A stretch of 64,000 nt of DNA. Origin: Martinezella rhizogenes. GTDB lineage: Bacteria; Pseudomonadota; Alphaproteobacteria; Rhizobiales; Rhizobiaceae. The position numbers were made by a program, and so were the translations under genes. Shown piece after piece: positions 8,937 through 17,994 of the stretch. Where the stretch lies: positions 309,902 through 373,901 of the forward strand of contig NZ_JAPYZZ010000002.1 of NCBI RefSeq assembly GCF_027460065.1. The letters are read 5' to 3'. How positions within the stretch are numbered: position 1 is the stretch's first letter; the number at the start of each line of letters is the position of its first letter. The notes beneath the pieces were generated by a model. It worked only from the letters and a program-made list of their open reading frames with translations, searched no databases and had not been told where the DNA came from.

Positions 8937-9995
8937 TTATCCCTTGATCCCGCCGAAACTCATCTGCGTGATGTATTTTTGCGTGAAGGTGTAGAGGATC
9001 AGCACAGGCAGGAGATAGACCACACCAACGGCGGCGATCATGCCGTAGTCAGCGCCCATATTGTCCTGTGCGACAAAGAAGAGGTAGAGGCTCATCGTCA
9101 TGTGGCTCTTGTCGATGAGCAGCGTCTGGACGAAGACATATTCCTCCCAGCCCCTGAGGAAGGTAAATGTGGCGACGGCAATCAGGCCGCCGCGAACCTG
9201 TGGCAACACCACCATACGAAACGCCTGCGACCGTGTTGCACCATCGGTCACCGCGCTCATTTCGATGTCCCAGGGCACATTGTCGAAAAAACTCTTGAGG
9301 ACAAATATCGCGAAAGGCAGTTCCAGCGCGCTCATGACCAGCACGACGCCCGTAAGGCTGTTGAGCAGACCCATATAGTGAAGCTGGATGAAAATCGCGA
9401 CGGTGAGCGCCAGAGCCGGGAAAGCGTGCAGCAGCAGCAAACCACGCAGGAAATTTTCGCGCCCCGCAAAAGCAAAACGCGACAAGGCGTAGGCCGCGGG
9501 CGTTGCGACCAGCGTCACGATCAATGTCTGGGAAATCGCAAAGACAAGCGAACTGCCCAGCGCCGTCCAGATCGACGGCAACAGATCCATGCGCGTCGTG
9601 CCGGTTCCGGCGATATCGCGGTTCCAGAGGAAACGGTAATTCTCGAATGTCAGATGCGGAAAAAGGCCGATGCCACCAAGTATGATGACCAGAAGACCCA
9701 GCGCCACCCAGGCAAATACGGGCCTGCGCAACCGGTCCGCCAGCATCGCGATGACGATCGCAACAAGATAGGCAACGCCGGCAATCCCGGTGCTGCGCCA
9801 GAGAACGAGACGGCTGACGGCATCATCCGACGATGTCAACGACTTTACTGCCAGCCAGAGATAGGGCAGCAGTACCGGAACGGACACGACCGTCAGGAAA
9901 AGGATGATGGCGGAAAGAAAGCCGGCACGATTGGCAAGGCCACGGCTTTCGAGGCGCTTCCAGTCAGCGGATGTTGCGGGATGGGAAAGCGACAT
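8937..9995 (-). CDS. ABC transporter permease, MalG/UgpE-like with extended N-terminal half
   Basis: A 352-residue CUT1 inner-membrane permease. I place the start at ATG 9995, which overlaps the upstream permease stop (ATGA); a longer in-frame reading would run inside that gene. The EAA loop AVTDGATRSQAFRMVVLPQ is intact. Compared with the usual 270-300 residues it carries about 70 extra, including two additional hydrophobic segments between residues 45 and 115, inserted between the first transmembrane helix and the periplasmic loop. Confidence 0.88.
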   Translation of the reverse strand: MSLSHPATSADWKRLESRGLANRAGFLSAIILFLTVVSVPVLLPYLWLAVKSLTSSDDAVSRLVLWRSTGIAGVAYLVAIVIAMLADRLRRPVFAWVALGLLVIILGGIGLFPHLTFENYRFLWNRDIAGTGTTRMDLLPSIWTALGSSLVFAISQTLIVTLVATPAAYALSRFAFAGRENFLRGLLLLHAFPALALTVAIFIQLHYMGLLNSLTGVVLVMSALELPFAIFVLKSFFDNVPWDIEMSAVTDGATRSQAFRMVVLPQVRGGLIAVATFTFLRGWEEYVFVQTLLIDKSHMTMSLYLFFVAQDNMGADYGMIAAVGVVYLLPVLILYTFTQKYITQMSFGGIKG

Positions 9996-10906
9996 CACAG
10001 CACCTCGATCCTGGGAGCGGCGAAGGTGGAGCGCATATTGGTAACGCGCCATTGAACCAAGGTTACGGCGACGCCGATCACCATCAGGCCGAGCGCCAGT
10101 GCTGCGCCATAGGCATAGGCGCCATTTTCGAAAGCACGGCGATAGATATAGAGCGCATAGGGGGTGGAATCGTAAACCGGACCCCCACCGGTGATCAGCA
10201 GAATGTATTCATAGGTCGTCATCAGTGAAAGCGCCTGATAAATGGTGATGAAGCGGATCGGCTGCGACAGGGCCGGCGCCACCACATGGCGCAGCACCCC
10301 CCATTCGCTGGCGCCATCAACCCGCGCGGCATTGGCAAGATGGGATGGGATGGAGCGGATCGCCGAGGTGAGGATCACCATGGCGAAGGATGCGCCGACG
10401 ACACCATTCGCCAGAATGACCAGGAACAGCGGGAAATCGTTGCGAAGGTTGATCGGTGCAAGACCGAGAGTGGCGGTAATCTGGTTGAGCAGGCCCGATG
10501 GCGACGGATCGGCGATCCATATCCACAGGATGCCATAGAGGACGGCGGGCGACATGCGCGGCAAAAGCCACAGTCCCCGGAAGAAATTGCCGAGCCTGTC
10601 CGGGATCGCCGTCGAGGTCATCGCCAGAAGCGCGCCGAGGCCGACATTGAAGATGAAGAGGGTGGCGGTGACATAGATCAGCGTCGTCAGCAACACCATC
10701 GGAATGCGCGCGTCACGCTGCACGATCCGCTCAAAATTCCGCATGGTAAATTCGCCGACCCGAAGGCTGGCCCCCATGTCGGTAAAGGCGATTACCGCAT
10801 TGACGGCGATCGGCGCGAGGAAGAACACGACGAGAAGGGCGATGGCCGGAGCGAGATAAAACAGCGGCCGGGCCGGCCGGTGCGGCCTGATCTGGAAATT
10901 CGACAT
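9995..10906 (-). CDS. ABC transporter permease, MalF/UgpA-like
   Basis: A 303-residue CUT1 permease with six predicted membrane spans and the EAA loop ANAARVDGASEWGVLRHVVAP at about residues 200-220. It pairs with the MalG-like permease, with which it overlaps by one base. It follows the binding-protein gene after a 66-base gap containing a strong hairpin. Confidence 0.9.
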   Translation of the reverse strand: MSNFQIRPHRPARPLFYLAPAIALLVVFFLAPIAVNAVIAFTDMGASLRVGEFTMRNFERIVQRDARIPMVLLTTLIYVTATLFIFNVGLGALLAMTSTAIPDRLGNFFRGLWLLPRMSPAVLYGILWIWIADPSPSGLLNQITATLGLAPINLRNDFPLFLVILANGVVGASFAMVILTSAIRSIPSHLANAARVDGASEWGVLRHVVAPALSQPIRFITIYQALSLMTTYEYILLITGGGPVYDSTPYALYIYRRAFENGAYAYGAALALGLMVIGVAVTLVQWRVTNMRSTFAAPRIEVL

Positions 10907-10931
10907 TGCAAAGTACCGGTGGGAAAGGTGA

Positions 10932-10958
10932 TGCCGCCCGGGGCAAAGCCGGGCGGCA
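10932..10958 (-). terminator. Intercistronic stem-loop after the binding-protein gene
   Basis: A perfect 10-bp GC-rich stem (TGCCGCCCGG / CCGGGCGGCA) with a 7-base loop sits between the binding-protein gene and the first permease gene. It lacks a T-run. By analogy with malE-malF it likely protects the binding-protein mRNA and lowers permease expression rather than ending transcription fully. Confidence 0.6.
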
Positions 10959-10972
10959 CGGGGTGATCAGGC

Positions 10973-12346
10973 TCAGTTGCTGGCGGCGTCGCGGATTTCC
11001 ACCTCGCCGCCGAACTGCAGTTCAAGCTCGTCGGCGATGAAATCCACTGCCTGCGCAGCCGTCATCTTACCGGTTTCGACAGCCTGCAGGCCACTGAACA
11101 GAACCTTGTTGTAGCTGCCAAACTTGGTGTGGTTCGGCACGAACTGCGCGTGTTTCATCATCGGCGATGCGGCAGAAAGAACCCAGTTGTCAGCGTATTT
11201 CGGCATCGCAGTCTGCGCGTGGCTGATTGCCGTGTGGTAGGAGGTGACGGCGTGTTCATTGTTGAAATAGGGCAGCGAAGCGAGCGCCACGAGATCGGCG
11301 GCGATGTCGGCATTCTTGCTCTTGGCATTGACCGTGTAGAGAAGTGGATGCGACAGGTTTGCGGGCTTGCCGCCCTTTTCTGCCGCCGGCGCCGGAATCC
11401 AGCCTATCTTGTGGAAATAACCATCCTTGTCGGTCGGCCAGGTCGCACCGTTCTTTTCTCCGACCTGCCAGGCAACGGCCCAGACGCCCTGATGGAAGAC
11501 AAAGGCCTTTTCCTGCTTGAAGGCTCCCTGGATGGCATCCCAACTCATGGCTGTATTGTCGACGGGGGTCACACCCTGCTTGGCGTTGCGCTCATACCAG
11601 CCAAGCGCCTTGGCCATCTCGGCCTTCGGGAAGATCAGTTTGCCAGTCTTTTCGTCCATGAATTTTACGCCGTAGGACTGAAAGACCATCAGATAGTCGA
11701 TACCGACGTTCGGGCGGTGCAGCATGCCGTATTCTGCGGCTTTTCGGTCAACGACTTCCTTGGAAAGTGCCGTCAGGTCATCAAGCGTGAATTCGCCTGC
11801 TTCGACTTTGGCCGGCAGGCCCTCAATGAAGGCTTCATCCTTGCCGATCTTGCGCAGCATGTCCTTGTTGTAGAAAAACATGCGGATTTCCGCATCCTGC
11901 GGCACGCCGTAAATCTTGCCATCGGTCGCCTTGGCCGAATTCCACAGCACAGGCAGGATATCGCCGTAAACCCAGGGTGCAGCGGCAATCCTGTCGTCCA
12001 TCTGCAGGGCATAACCCTCCTGAGCGAACTGGCCGATCCACTCATGCGGCAGCACGTAAATATCCGGCCCCTGACCAACCGACAGCGCCTTCAGCGTTTC
12101 GAGCGCCAGATCGTCCCAGCCTTTGACGGCGCTGTTATTCGCCTCGATGACAATGCGCTTGTCTACGCCCGCAGCCTTGAATTGCTGGTTCATGATCTCG
12201 GCGGCACCTTCGATATTGGTGACGCGGCCCGGCGCACTGCGCTCGGCAAGGGTGGAAATCTTGATCTTGATGTCTTCTGCATGCGCCAACCCGGCGGAAA
12301 GGGCAGAAATCGCCACGGAGGCGAGGAAAGCAAACGATTTGGTCAT
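10973..12346 (-). CDS. ABC transporter extracellular solute-binding protein (family 1)
   Basis: A 457-residue periplasmic binding protein of the MalE/UgpB class with a Sec signal peptide (MTKSFAFLASVAISALSAGLAHA, cleaved near residue 23). It is the first gene of a five-gene operon (binding protein, MalF, MalG, MalK types, phosphodiesterase), divergent from a ROK regulator. Substrate is probably a glycerophosphodiester or an oligosaccharide. The gene order resembles ugp but the protein cannot be named UgpB with confidence by eye. Confidence 0.88.
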   Translation of the reverse strand: MTKSFAFLASVAISALSAGLAHAEDIKIKISTLAERSAPGRVTNIEGAAEIMNQQFKAAGVDKRIVIEANNSAVKGWDDLALETLKALSVGQGPDIYVLPHEWIGQFAQEGYALQMDDRIAAAPWVYGDILPVLWNSAKATDGKIYGVPQDAEIRMFFYNKDMLRKIGKDEAFIEGLPAKVEAGEFTLDDLTALSKEVVDRKAAEYGMLHRPNVGIDYLMVFQSYGVKFMDEKTGKLIFPKAEMAKALGWYERNAKQGVTPVDNTAMSWDAIQGAFKQEKAFVFHQGVWAVAWQVGEKNGATWPTDKDGYFHKIGWIPAPAAEKGGKPANLSHPLLYTVNAKSKNADIAADLVALASLPYFNNEHAVTSYHTAISHAQTAMPKYADNWVLSAASPMMKHAQFVPNHTKFGSYNKVLFSGLQAVETGKMTAAQAVDFIADELELQFGGEVEIRDAASN

Positions 12347-12378
12347 GGCAATTGATCCGGTTGATGGTTTTTATTTAA

Positions 12379-12391
12379 TTAAGTTGCTTAA
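12379..12391. promoter_or_regulatory. Candidate ROK operator palindrome
   Basis: TTAAG-TTG-CTTAA is a perfect 5-bp inverted repeat with a 3-base centre, in an AT-rich patch in the 91-base region shared by the ABC operon and the ROK gene. The position fits a repressor site acting on both promoters. No binding data; assignment is by position and symmetry only. Confidence 0.4.
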
Positions 12392-12437
12392 GTAACAAAA
12401 TCATGACATCGCCACAGGTGATGGGAGAGAAACTTCG

Positions 12438-13586
12438 ATGAGACATGCGCCTTTTGAGGGGATTGGAACGACACAGGCCGCCGTGCTGCGATATCTGCGT
12501 CGCAGAGGATCAGCATCCCGTGTCAAGATCGCCGAACTGTGCGGCGTCACCGCCGCCGCCATCAGCATGATGACGCGCGACCTTCTTGAACGCGGGGTGA
12601 TACTTGAAGGGGAAAGACGCCAGGCCGGACGTGGAGCCCCCCACATCAATCTCAAGCTGAACCCTTCGGCTGGTTATGCCTTGGGGGTTCACTGCAACCG
12701 CTTCTCTGTTGTGTTGACCCTGCTTGATTTTTGCGGGGACGTATTGGGTGAATTACACTGCCCCGGGCGATACGACACGTTTGAGGACGTTCGGGAAGAG
12801 ATCATCGAGGGCAAGGCCAAGTTGCTGCAACAGGCTGGTCTGGAGGGCGAAGTACTGGTCGGCGCGGGGATCGCGATGCCCACTCGCTTTCGTCAGGGCG
12901 CGTCTTTTCTCGATCTCGCGCAGGAAGTCGTGTCATGGTCGGGACCGGACCTCGCTGCCTCCCTTCAACAGGGTTTGGGCTGTACAGTCAGGATCGAAAA
13001 CGATGCCAACGCTGCCGTGATGGGCGAATTGACGCTGGGCAACGCCGCTGACCACGAAAACTTCGTTTACCTGTATCTATCCGAGGGTATTGGCGGCGGT
13101 ATTATCATTGAGAAACAACTTTACCGTGGCAACTTCGGTAACGCCGGAGAAATCGGCGCATTGCGCGGACGGGGCCTGACGCGTCCCTCCTTCGAAGACC
13201 TGGCGGAATTTTGCGCGGGTCATTCCGTCAATGTACCGTCAGACCGGTCGCCAGACGCCTGGAACACCTATCTGAACAGCAATCAAGAGCTTGTGGATAG
13301 GTGGATAAATCGGGCCGGGCCAGAAACTGCCAGACTGGGATTTTCCCTCAGCGCTGTGCTGGCCCCCGAGGCAATATATGTCGGAGGCTCCCTGCCCCGC
13401 ATGATCCGGGAACGGTTATGCAGCTGGCTCGATTTTTCAGTTTCCGATCCGTTCGAGGGAGCAAAAGTTCTTCAGCCGGCAATTCTTTTGCCGGAAGTCT
13501 CTGCTGCGGATACGGTGGCTTTCGGCGCGGCAGCCATGATCCTTCATGACCTTCCAGCCATTGCCAATATGCGCTCGCAATCGTGA
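12438..13586 (+). CDS. ROK-family transcriptional regulator
   Basis: A 382-residue protein with an N-terminal winged helix-turn-helix (about residues 10-60, KIAELCGVTAAAISMMTRDLL) and a ROK sugar-kinase-like domain. ENDANAAVMGE and GIGGGIII-x4-LYRGNFGNAGEIG motifs are present. The zinc motif CxCGxxGC of many ROK proteins is not seen. Start ATG 12438 has a GGGAGAG site upstream. Divergent position points to control of the Ugp-like operon, with a transported sugar or derivative as inducer. Confidence 0.88.
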   Translation: MRHAPFEGIGTTQAAVLRYLRRRGSASRVKIAELCGVTAAAISMMTRDLLERGVILEGERRQAGRGAPHINLKLNPSAGYALGVHCNRFSVVLTLLDFCGDVLGELHCPGRYDTFEDVREEIIEGKAKLLQQAGLEGEVLVGAGIAMPTRFRQGASFLDLAQEVVSWSGPDLAASLQQGLGCTVRIENDANAAVMGELTLGNAADHENFVYLYLSEGIGGGIIIEKQLYRGNFGNAGEIGALRGRGLTRPSFEDLAEFCAGHSVNVPSDRSPDAWNTYLNSNQELVDRWINRAGPETARLGFSLSAVLAPEAIYVGGSLPRMIRERLCSWLDFSVSDPFEGAKVLQPAILLPEVSAADTVAFGAAAMILHDLPAIANMRSQS

Positions 13587-13615
13587 TCGGCCGAAAAGCG
13601 TCGCCTGAAGATGCC

Positions 13616-13646
13616 GTTGAACTGGCATTCTGATTGCCAGTTCAAC
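13616..13646. terminator. Strong bidirectional stem-loop between ROK and tetA genes
   Basis: A perfect 12-bp stem (GTTGAACTGGCA / TGCCAGTTCAAC) with a 7-base loop starts 29 bases after the ROK stop, between two convergent genes. There is no clear T-run on either side, but its position and stability suit a shared terminator. Confidence 0.6.
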
Positions 13647-13738
13647 GCTCGTGCCTGTTCTCTTCAAAGCGACTTCCAGCGCCGCCAACGTCAAACCGGC
13701 AGCGAAGATAAACATGGCTCGCATGACGTCGGGAGTCT

Positions 13739-14923
13739 CTACGCCGCCACAGCCTTCGGGGTTTTCACCGTCGCGAACAGCGGCAAGGCGAGAAGATAAA
13801 GTGCGGCCCCCACCAGCCAGATCGTCCCGATCCAGATGCTTTTGGTGGAAAAGAACACCGCAGTGGTCAGGACCGGCCCTATTATACCCGCCAGGCTCAT
13901 GAGGCTGGCGAGCACGCCCTGCAACTGGCCCTGCTGATCATCGCTCACGCGGCTGGTTACCAGAGATTGCAGCGCCGGCATGGCAACGCCACCCAATGCA
14001 AACAGCGGCGCTACCGCGTAGCCCATCCAGCTCTGGTTGGCGAAGGCCATCAGCACATAGGCCAGCATGTCAAAGCCAACGCCGATCATCAACGTACCCA
14101 GATCACCAAAGCGGCGCGACAGCGGCCCGACGAGAAAGGCCTGCGCCAGGGCGCCACTGATGCCGAAAACGGACAGCGACAGGCCCATATGCACCGAATC
14201 CCATCCGAACCGCTCGGCGCCATAGAGCACCCAGATCGTTCCCGGGATGGCGGCCACCAGGCCGAATACGACAGAGACGGTTACAAGTGGCAGGAGCGGC
14301 TTGAAATTCCAAAGCCACACCAATGGTGCCAACGGGTTGAGTTGCTTGAACGCAAACTTGCCCGGACCGGCCTTTCGGCTTTCCGGCAGGACAAACAGCG
14401 CGACCAGCAGGTTGAGGCCATTGAACAGGGCTGCCACAAGAAATGGTGCCCGAAGCCACCAGGCGCCCATGACGCCGCCAATGACGGGACCGATGATAAA
14501 GCCCAGGCTCATCACGGCACCAACCGTGCCAAACCGCTGCGCCCGCTGCTCGGCTGGGGTGATGTCGGTGATGTAGGCGCTTGCCACCGCCATATTGGCG
14601 CTGGTGATCCCCGCCATGGCCCGCCCGACGACGAGCACCCAGCCGAGCGGGGAAAATGCCATGACGAGGTAATCGAGCAGGGTACCGGCCAAAGAAAGCA
14701 ACAAGACCGGGCGCCGACCGAACCGGTCGCTGAGTGCACCAAGGATCGGCGAGAACACAAATTGCATGATGGCGAACACCGCCAGCATGACCCCGTAGAG
14801 GAAACCGATGTCGCCGCCGCCAGTCACCTCGACCAACAGGTCCGGCAGGATCGGGAAGATCAGGCCTGCGCCAATGGCGTCGAGGGCAACGGTTGAGAGA
14901 ATAACGATAAGGGCCTTGTTCAT
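13739..14923 (-). CDS. tetA: Tetracycline efflux MFS transporter, TetA type
   Basis: A 394-residue 12-span major facilitator protein. The motif A loop GALSDRFGRRPVLLLS between helices 2 and 3, the early DAIGAGLIFPILPDLL segment and GRAMAGITSANMAVASAYI match class A/B/C-like tetracycline/proton antiporters. It is divergent from a TetR repressor gene with a tet-operator-like region between them, which supports the substrate assignment. Agrobacterium tumefaciens C58 is known to carry such a chromosomal tetA-tetR pair. Confidence 0.88.
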   Translation of the reverse strand: MNKALIVILSTVALDAIGAGLIFPILPDLLVEVTGGGDIGFLYGVMLAVFAIMQFVFSPILGALSDRFGRRPVLLLSLAGTLLDYLVMAFSPLGWVLVVGRAMAGITSANMAVASAYITDITPAEQRAQRFGTVGAVMSLGFIIGPVIGGVMGAWWLRAPFLVAALFNGLNLLVALFVLPESRKAGPGKFAFKQLNPLAPLVWLWNFKPLLPLVTVSVVFGLVAAIPGTIWVLYGAERFGWDSVHMGLSLSVFGISGALAQAFLVGPLSRRFGDLGTLMIGVGFDMLAYVLMAFANQSWMGYAVAPLFALGGVAMPALQSLVTSRVSDDQQGQLQGVLASLMSLAGIIGPVLTTAVFFSTKSIWIGTIWLVGAALYLLALPLFATVKTPKAVAA

Positions 14924-14944
14924 GGTATGGCATCCCTATAAGCT

Positions 14945-14991
14945 TTATCAGTGATAAATTTATCGGTGATAAGCTCCCTTATCAATGATAA
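14945..14991. promoter_or_regulatory. Three tandem tet-operator-like palindromes
   Basis: Three 13-bp palindromes of the form TTATC-NNN-GATAA lie at 14945-14957 (centre AGT), 14960-14972 (centre GGT) and 14979-14991 (centre AAT). They resemble the TCTATCATTGATAGG core of tetO. They fill the 87-base gap between the divergent tetA and tetR starts, so TetR bound here would repress both genes. Confidence 0.75.
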
Positions 14992-15010
14992 GTCAAGAGG
15001 TATTCCATCC

Positions 15011-15658
15011 ATGGCTATCGGACGTGATCGTATTGTCGATGAGGCTCTGCTGCTCCTGAACGAGGTGGGCATAGACAAACTGTCCACCCGCAAGCTCGCG
15101 GAACGGCTGGGCGTCCAGCAGCCGGCGCTCTACTGGCACTTCCGCAACAAGTCGGAATTGCTCGACGCCATCAATTCCGAGATGCTGCTGCGTTATCACT
15201 GCGATCGCCTGCCAAAACCCGGCCAGGATTGGATTGCGTTCACGCTGGCCAATGCCCGCAGCATTCGCAAGACGTTGCTCACCGTGCGCGATGGCGCGCG
15301 GCTGACCGCAGGTACACGGCCCTCCGTCGCCGAATTTGCCGATGTGGAAAGCGTCTTGCAGCTCTACGTCGAAACGGGATTCTCCCCAGAGGAAGCATTT
15401 GGGATCGCCATTTGCATCACGCGTTATGTGGTCGGTTATGTTCTGGAAGAACAGGGAGAGCGCGAACGGGATCGGATGGATGAAAACTCACCCAATACCG
15501 ACCTCGTGGCAGAACTCGCGCCGTTCCCCCTGCTTGCAAAAGCTCTTGAAAGCTTCCCCTCGGTTGGAACGGTCAACACCGAAGCCGTGTTCGAGAGCGG
15601 GCTAAGTTACCTGCTTGCCGGCATGGAGGAGAAGCTGCGGGCGAAACAGCCTGGATAG
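15011..15658 (+). CDS. tetR: Tetracycline repressor TetR
   Basis: A 215-residue TetR protein starting at ATG 15011 (MAIGRDRIVDEALLLLNEVG). The helix-turn-helix is at about residues 25-45 (LSTRKLAERLGVQQPALYWHF), and the C-terminal TetR_C core is present. An upstream in-frame start at 14951 is rejected because it would put coding sequence across the operators. Release by tetracycline-Mg is expected from the family. Confidence 0.88.
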   Translation: MAIGRDRIVDEALLLLNEVGIDKLSTRKLAERLGVQQPALYWHFRNKSELLDAINSEMLLRYHCDRLPKPGQDWIAFTLANARSIRKTLLTVRDGARLTAGTRPSVAEFADVESVLQLYVETGFSPEEAFGIAICITRYVVGYVLEEQGERERDRMDENSPNTDLVAELAPFPLLAKALESFPSVGTVNTEAVFESGLSYLLAGMEEKLRAKQPG

Positions 15659-15699
15659 GCGAAGAACTCTGGCACTCAGTTTCCGGCCCTCTTCTGTGC

Positions 15700-15988
15700 C
15701 GTGCGGATCAGGATACCGCTCTTCAATTTCCGATTACGTCATCGTCGTGCAGGCTGTGCTCTCCCGGGCTAGGGCGTGGCGCTCGACTGGCTCAATGTCG
15801 TCGCCCATCGGCCAGGGACGCGGACACTGGTTCCAGCGAGTGAACATTTGATGGTGACCGGCCGGCGCTGCCATCTTATCCGGCTGCGAACCAAACCCGC
15901 CCGACCAATCGTCACGCAGCTCAAGGAATGGATGATCCGTGAATTATCCCTGAACATCGGCTGCACGGGAAACGATACCATCAACTAA
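15700..15988 (+). pseudogene. C-terminal relic of a GcvA-like LysR regulator
   Basis: The stretch encodes DYVIVVQAVLS, then after a one-base frame change VALDWLNVVA and a C-terminal RRCHLIRLRTKPARPIVTQL segment ending at a TAA. These match the last 80-90 residues of GcvA-type LysR effector domains (N-D-Y-x-V-x-x-Q-A then G-x-G-V-A-L). The DNA-binding domain is absent and no start codon fits. It fills most of the 511-base gap between tetR and the amiC-like gene; the remainder holds nothing I recognise. Confidence 0.55.
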
Positions 15989-16169
15989 AAACTGAAATTT
16001 TGAACACGCTCGAGCCGACATAGCCAGAACAACCCTTCGTTCCGCTATTGTCACCAGATAAAGAAACTGACATCATCGGCCGGCGGGCTCAAAATGGGCC
16101 GCTTATATTCCATGAGCAGGGTGGCTCTCGACCGGAAACGGGCGGGAGCTTTTTATTTTTTGGTGGGCG

Positions 16170-17321
16170 ATGATGCATTCAGAAAGCTGGCGGGTCGGTG
16201 TGCTGTTCTCCGAAACGGGAGTGACCGGGGCCGTGGAAACAACCCAGAGAGCTGCTACCTTGCTGGCGATCGATGAAATCAACGCAGCCGGTGGCGTGCT
16301 CGGCCGAGAGATAGAGCCGGTGGCCTACGATCCGCAATCAACTCCCAGTCTCTATAAGGAGCTTGCAGTCAAACTTTGCGACGAAGATCGGGTCCGTATC
16401 GTTTTCGGTTGCCATATGTCGAGCACCCGCAAAGCCGTTCTTCCAGTCATCGAGGCCCGGGATGCGCTGCTGTTTTACCCGACGCTATACGAGGGGTTCG
16501 AATATTCTCGGCATTGTATTTACACCGGTGCGGCCCCCAATCAAAACTCCGTCCAACTGGTCGATTTCCTGACCAAGCACTATGGAAAGCGGGTTTTTCT
16601 TGTGGGGTCGAACTACGTCTATCCTTATGAATCGAACAGGACGATCAGCGACCTTTTTCTTCAGCTCGGTGGGCAGGTTTTGGATGAAATCTATGTTCCG
16701 CTGAACCTCAAAACCGAGGACGTCACCAAGATCATCCGGCACATTCGAGCGGCACAACCGCATGTCATCTATTCGACAATCGTTGGCGACGGTATCATTC
16801 CCTTCTACACCGCGTTCAGAGAGGCCGGTTTCGATGCAGCGACGATGCCGATCGCCAGTCAGTCGACAAGCGAGGCCGACTTGATCCGTATGCGGCCGGA
16901 CGTGGCCGAGGGACATATCACCGCAGCGCCGTTTTTCGCCTCTCTGGATACACCCCGCGCCCGCGCTTTCGTCTCGGCTTACCAACAGCGTTATGGTCAG
17001 GAGATGCTGCCAACCGCTCCGGCCGAGGCGGCCTATTTCCAGGTCTATCTCTATGCCGCGGCTTTGCAGCGAGCCGGTGGTGATGGGCTTGAGCAGCTTC
17101 TGCCGGCCCTCTACGGGGTGGAATATGATGCCCCGCAGGGCACTGTGAAGATAGACCGGCTGACCAACCACACACATTTGTGGCCAAGAGTGGCGAGGGT
17201 CAATGCGCAGGGCGGCTACGACATCGTCTACGATCCGTCGCTGCGGGTGGCGCCGGATCCGTTCATGCGCGAATATCGCCCGGACTTGACGCAGACTTTC
17301 CCACATCGTGTTCAGGTCTGA
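16170..17321 (+). CDS. amiC: AmiC-like amide-sensing regulator (periplasmic-binding fold, cytoplasmic)
   Basis: A 383-residue type I periplasmic-binding fold protein without a signal peptide, starting directly with WRVGVLFSETGVTGAVE. It resembles UrtA/FmdD binding proteins yet lacks an export signal and is followed 12 bases later by an ANTAR protein, the arrangement of Pseudomonas amiC-amiR. There AmiC sequesters AmiR until a short-chain amide binds. I infer the same sensor role here; the inducer is unknown. The encoded transporter binding protein downstream shares the same fold, so sensor and transporter may recognise one substrate. Confidence 0.87.
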   Translation: MMHSESWRVGVLFSETGVTGAVETTQRAATLLAIDEINAAGGVLGREIEPVAYDPQSTPSLYKELAVKLCDEDRVRIVFGCHMSSTRKAVLPVIEARDALLFYPTLYEGFEYSRHCIYTGAAPNQNSVQLVDFLTKHYGKRVFLVGSNYVYPYESNRTISDLFLQLGGQVLDEIYVPLNLKTEDVTKIIRHIRAAQPHVIYSTIVGDGIIPFYTAFREAGFDAATMPIASQSTSEADLIRMRPDVAEGHITAAPFFASLDTPRARAFVSAYQQRYGQEMLPTAPAEAAYFQVYLYAAALQRAGGDGLEQLLPALYGVEYDAPQGTVKIDRLTNHTHLWPRVARVNAQGGYDIVYDPSLRVAPDPFMREYRPDLTQTFPHRVQV

Positions 17322-17333
17322 GAGGGAGCGACG

Positions 17334-17942
17334 ATGTCTTTCGCCCTTCTTAGAGATTTGCGCGATCTCAAGGTTCTGGTCATCCATCCCCGGACATCCG
17401 AAGGAGAGTTTCTCGTTGATCATCTGCGACGTATCGGTTGCACGGTCAGTTGCCTCTGGCCGGTCCCTGCAGAGTTACCCCACGGCACGGATGTCGTGTT
17501 CCTCGCCATGGAAGACGAGGCCCGACCGGAAATCGAGCGCCTACTCAAATGTCTGCCCAATCCTGCTCCTACCATGCTCGCAATCGTCGGTTACGAAAAT
17601 CCCTCGACGTTGCAGATCGTTCTGGAAAGCGGCGCACTTGCCATTGTCGAGAGGCCTATCAAGCCGTTCGGTCTGCTGACCAATCTCGCCATCGCCCGCA
17701 GCCTCTGGCTGGAACGCCAGAAGCTCATCAAGGAGGCTCGCAAATATAAGCGCAAGGTATTGGGAGACCAGAAGCTCGCCCGGGCAAAGGCCATTTTGAT
17801 GGCCAATCGCGGCACCAGCGAGAATGAGGCGTATCGGGAAATGCGGGAGCAGGCGATGGCTCGGCGCGTGCCGATCGACGAAATCGCCAATTCGATTATC
17901 AACGCCGAACAGCTCTTGCGCCCTTCCCAAAAACATGATTAG
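17334..17942 (+). CDS. amiR: AmiR-like ANTAR antitermination regulator
   Basis: A 202-residue protein with an N-terminal pseudo-receiver domain (about residues 15-125), a coiled linker rich in Lys/Arg, and a C-terminal ANTAR domain (about 140-195: AKAILMANRGTSENEAYREM and later IDEIANSIINAEQLL). ANTAR proteins bind leader RNA and block terminator formation. An intrinsic terminator lies 107 bases after its stop, before the transporter operon, giving an obvious target. Phospho-acceptor aspartate is not evident, as in AmiR. Confidence 0.9.
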   Translation: MSFALLRDLRDLKVLVIHPRTSEGEFLVDHLRRIGCTVSCLWPVPAELPHGTDVVFLAMEDEARPEIERLLKCLPNPAPTMLAIVGYENPSTLQIVLESGALAIVERPIKPFGLLTNLAIARSLWLERQKLIKEARKYKRKVLGDQKLARAKAILMANRGTSENEAYREMREQAMARRVPIDEIANSIINAEQLLRPSQKHD

Positions 17943-17994
17943 TTTTTCGTGTGTTCCAGATGAACACCTTCGGCACATCCCTTCGTTTCGCGAA

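Noticed and set aside
13647..13738. Possible small LysE-like C-terminal fragment on the minus strand
   Set aside because: Only about 20 hydrophobic residues with no diagnostic motif; too short to support.
13967..14896. Long plus-strand frame over tetA
   Set aside because: Antisense shadow of a 12-span transporter, with typical charged, repetitive composition.
14951..15010. Upstream start for TetR
   Set aside because: It would place coding sequence over two operator-like palindromes, and TetR homology begins at 15011.
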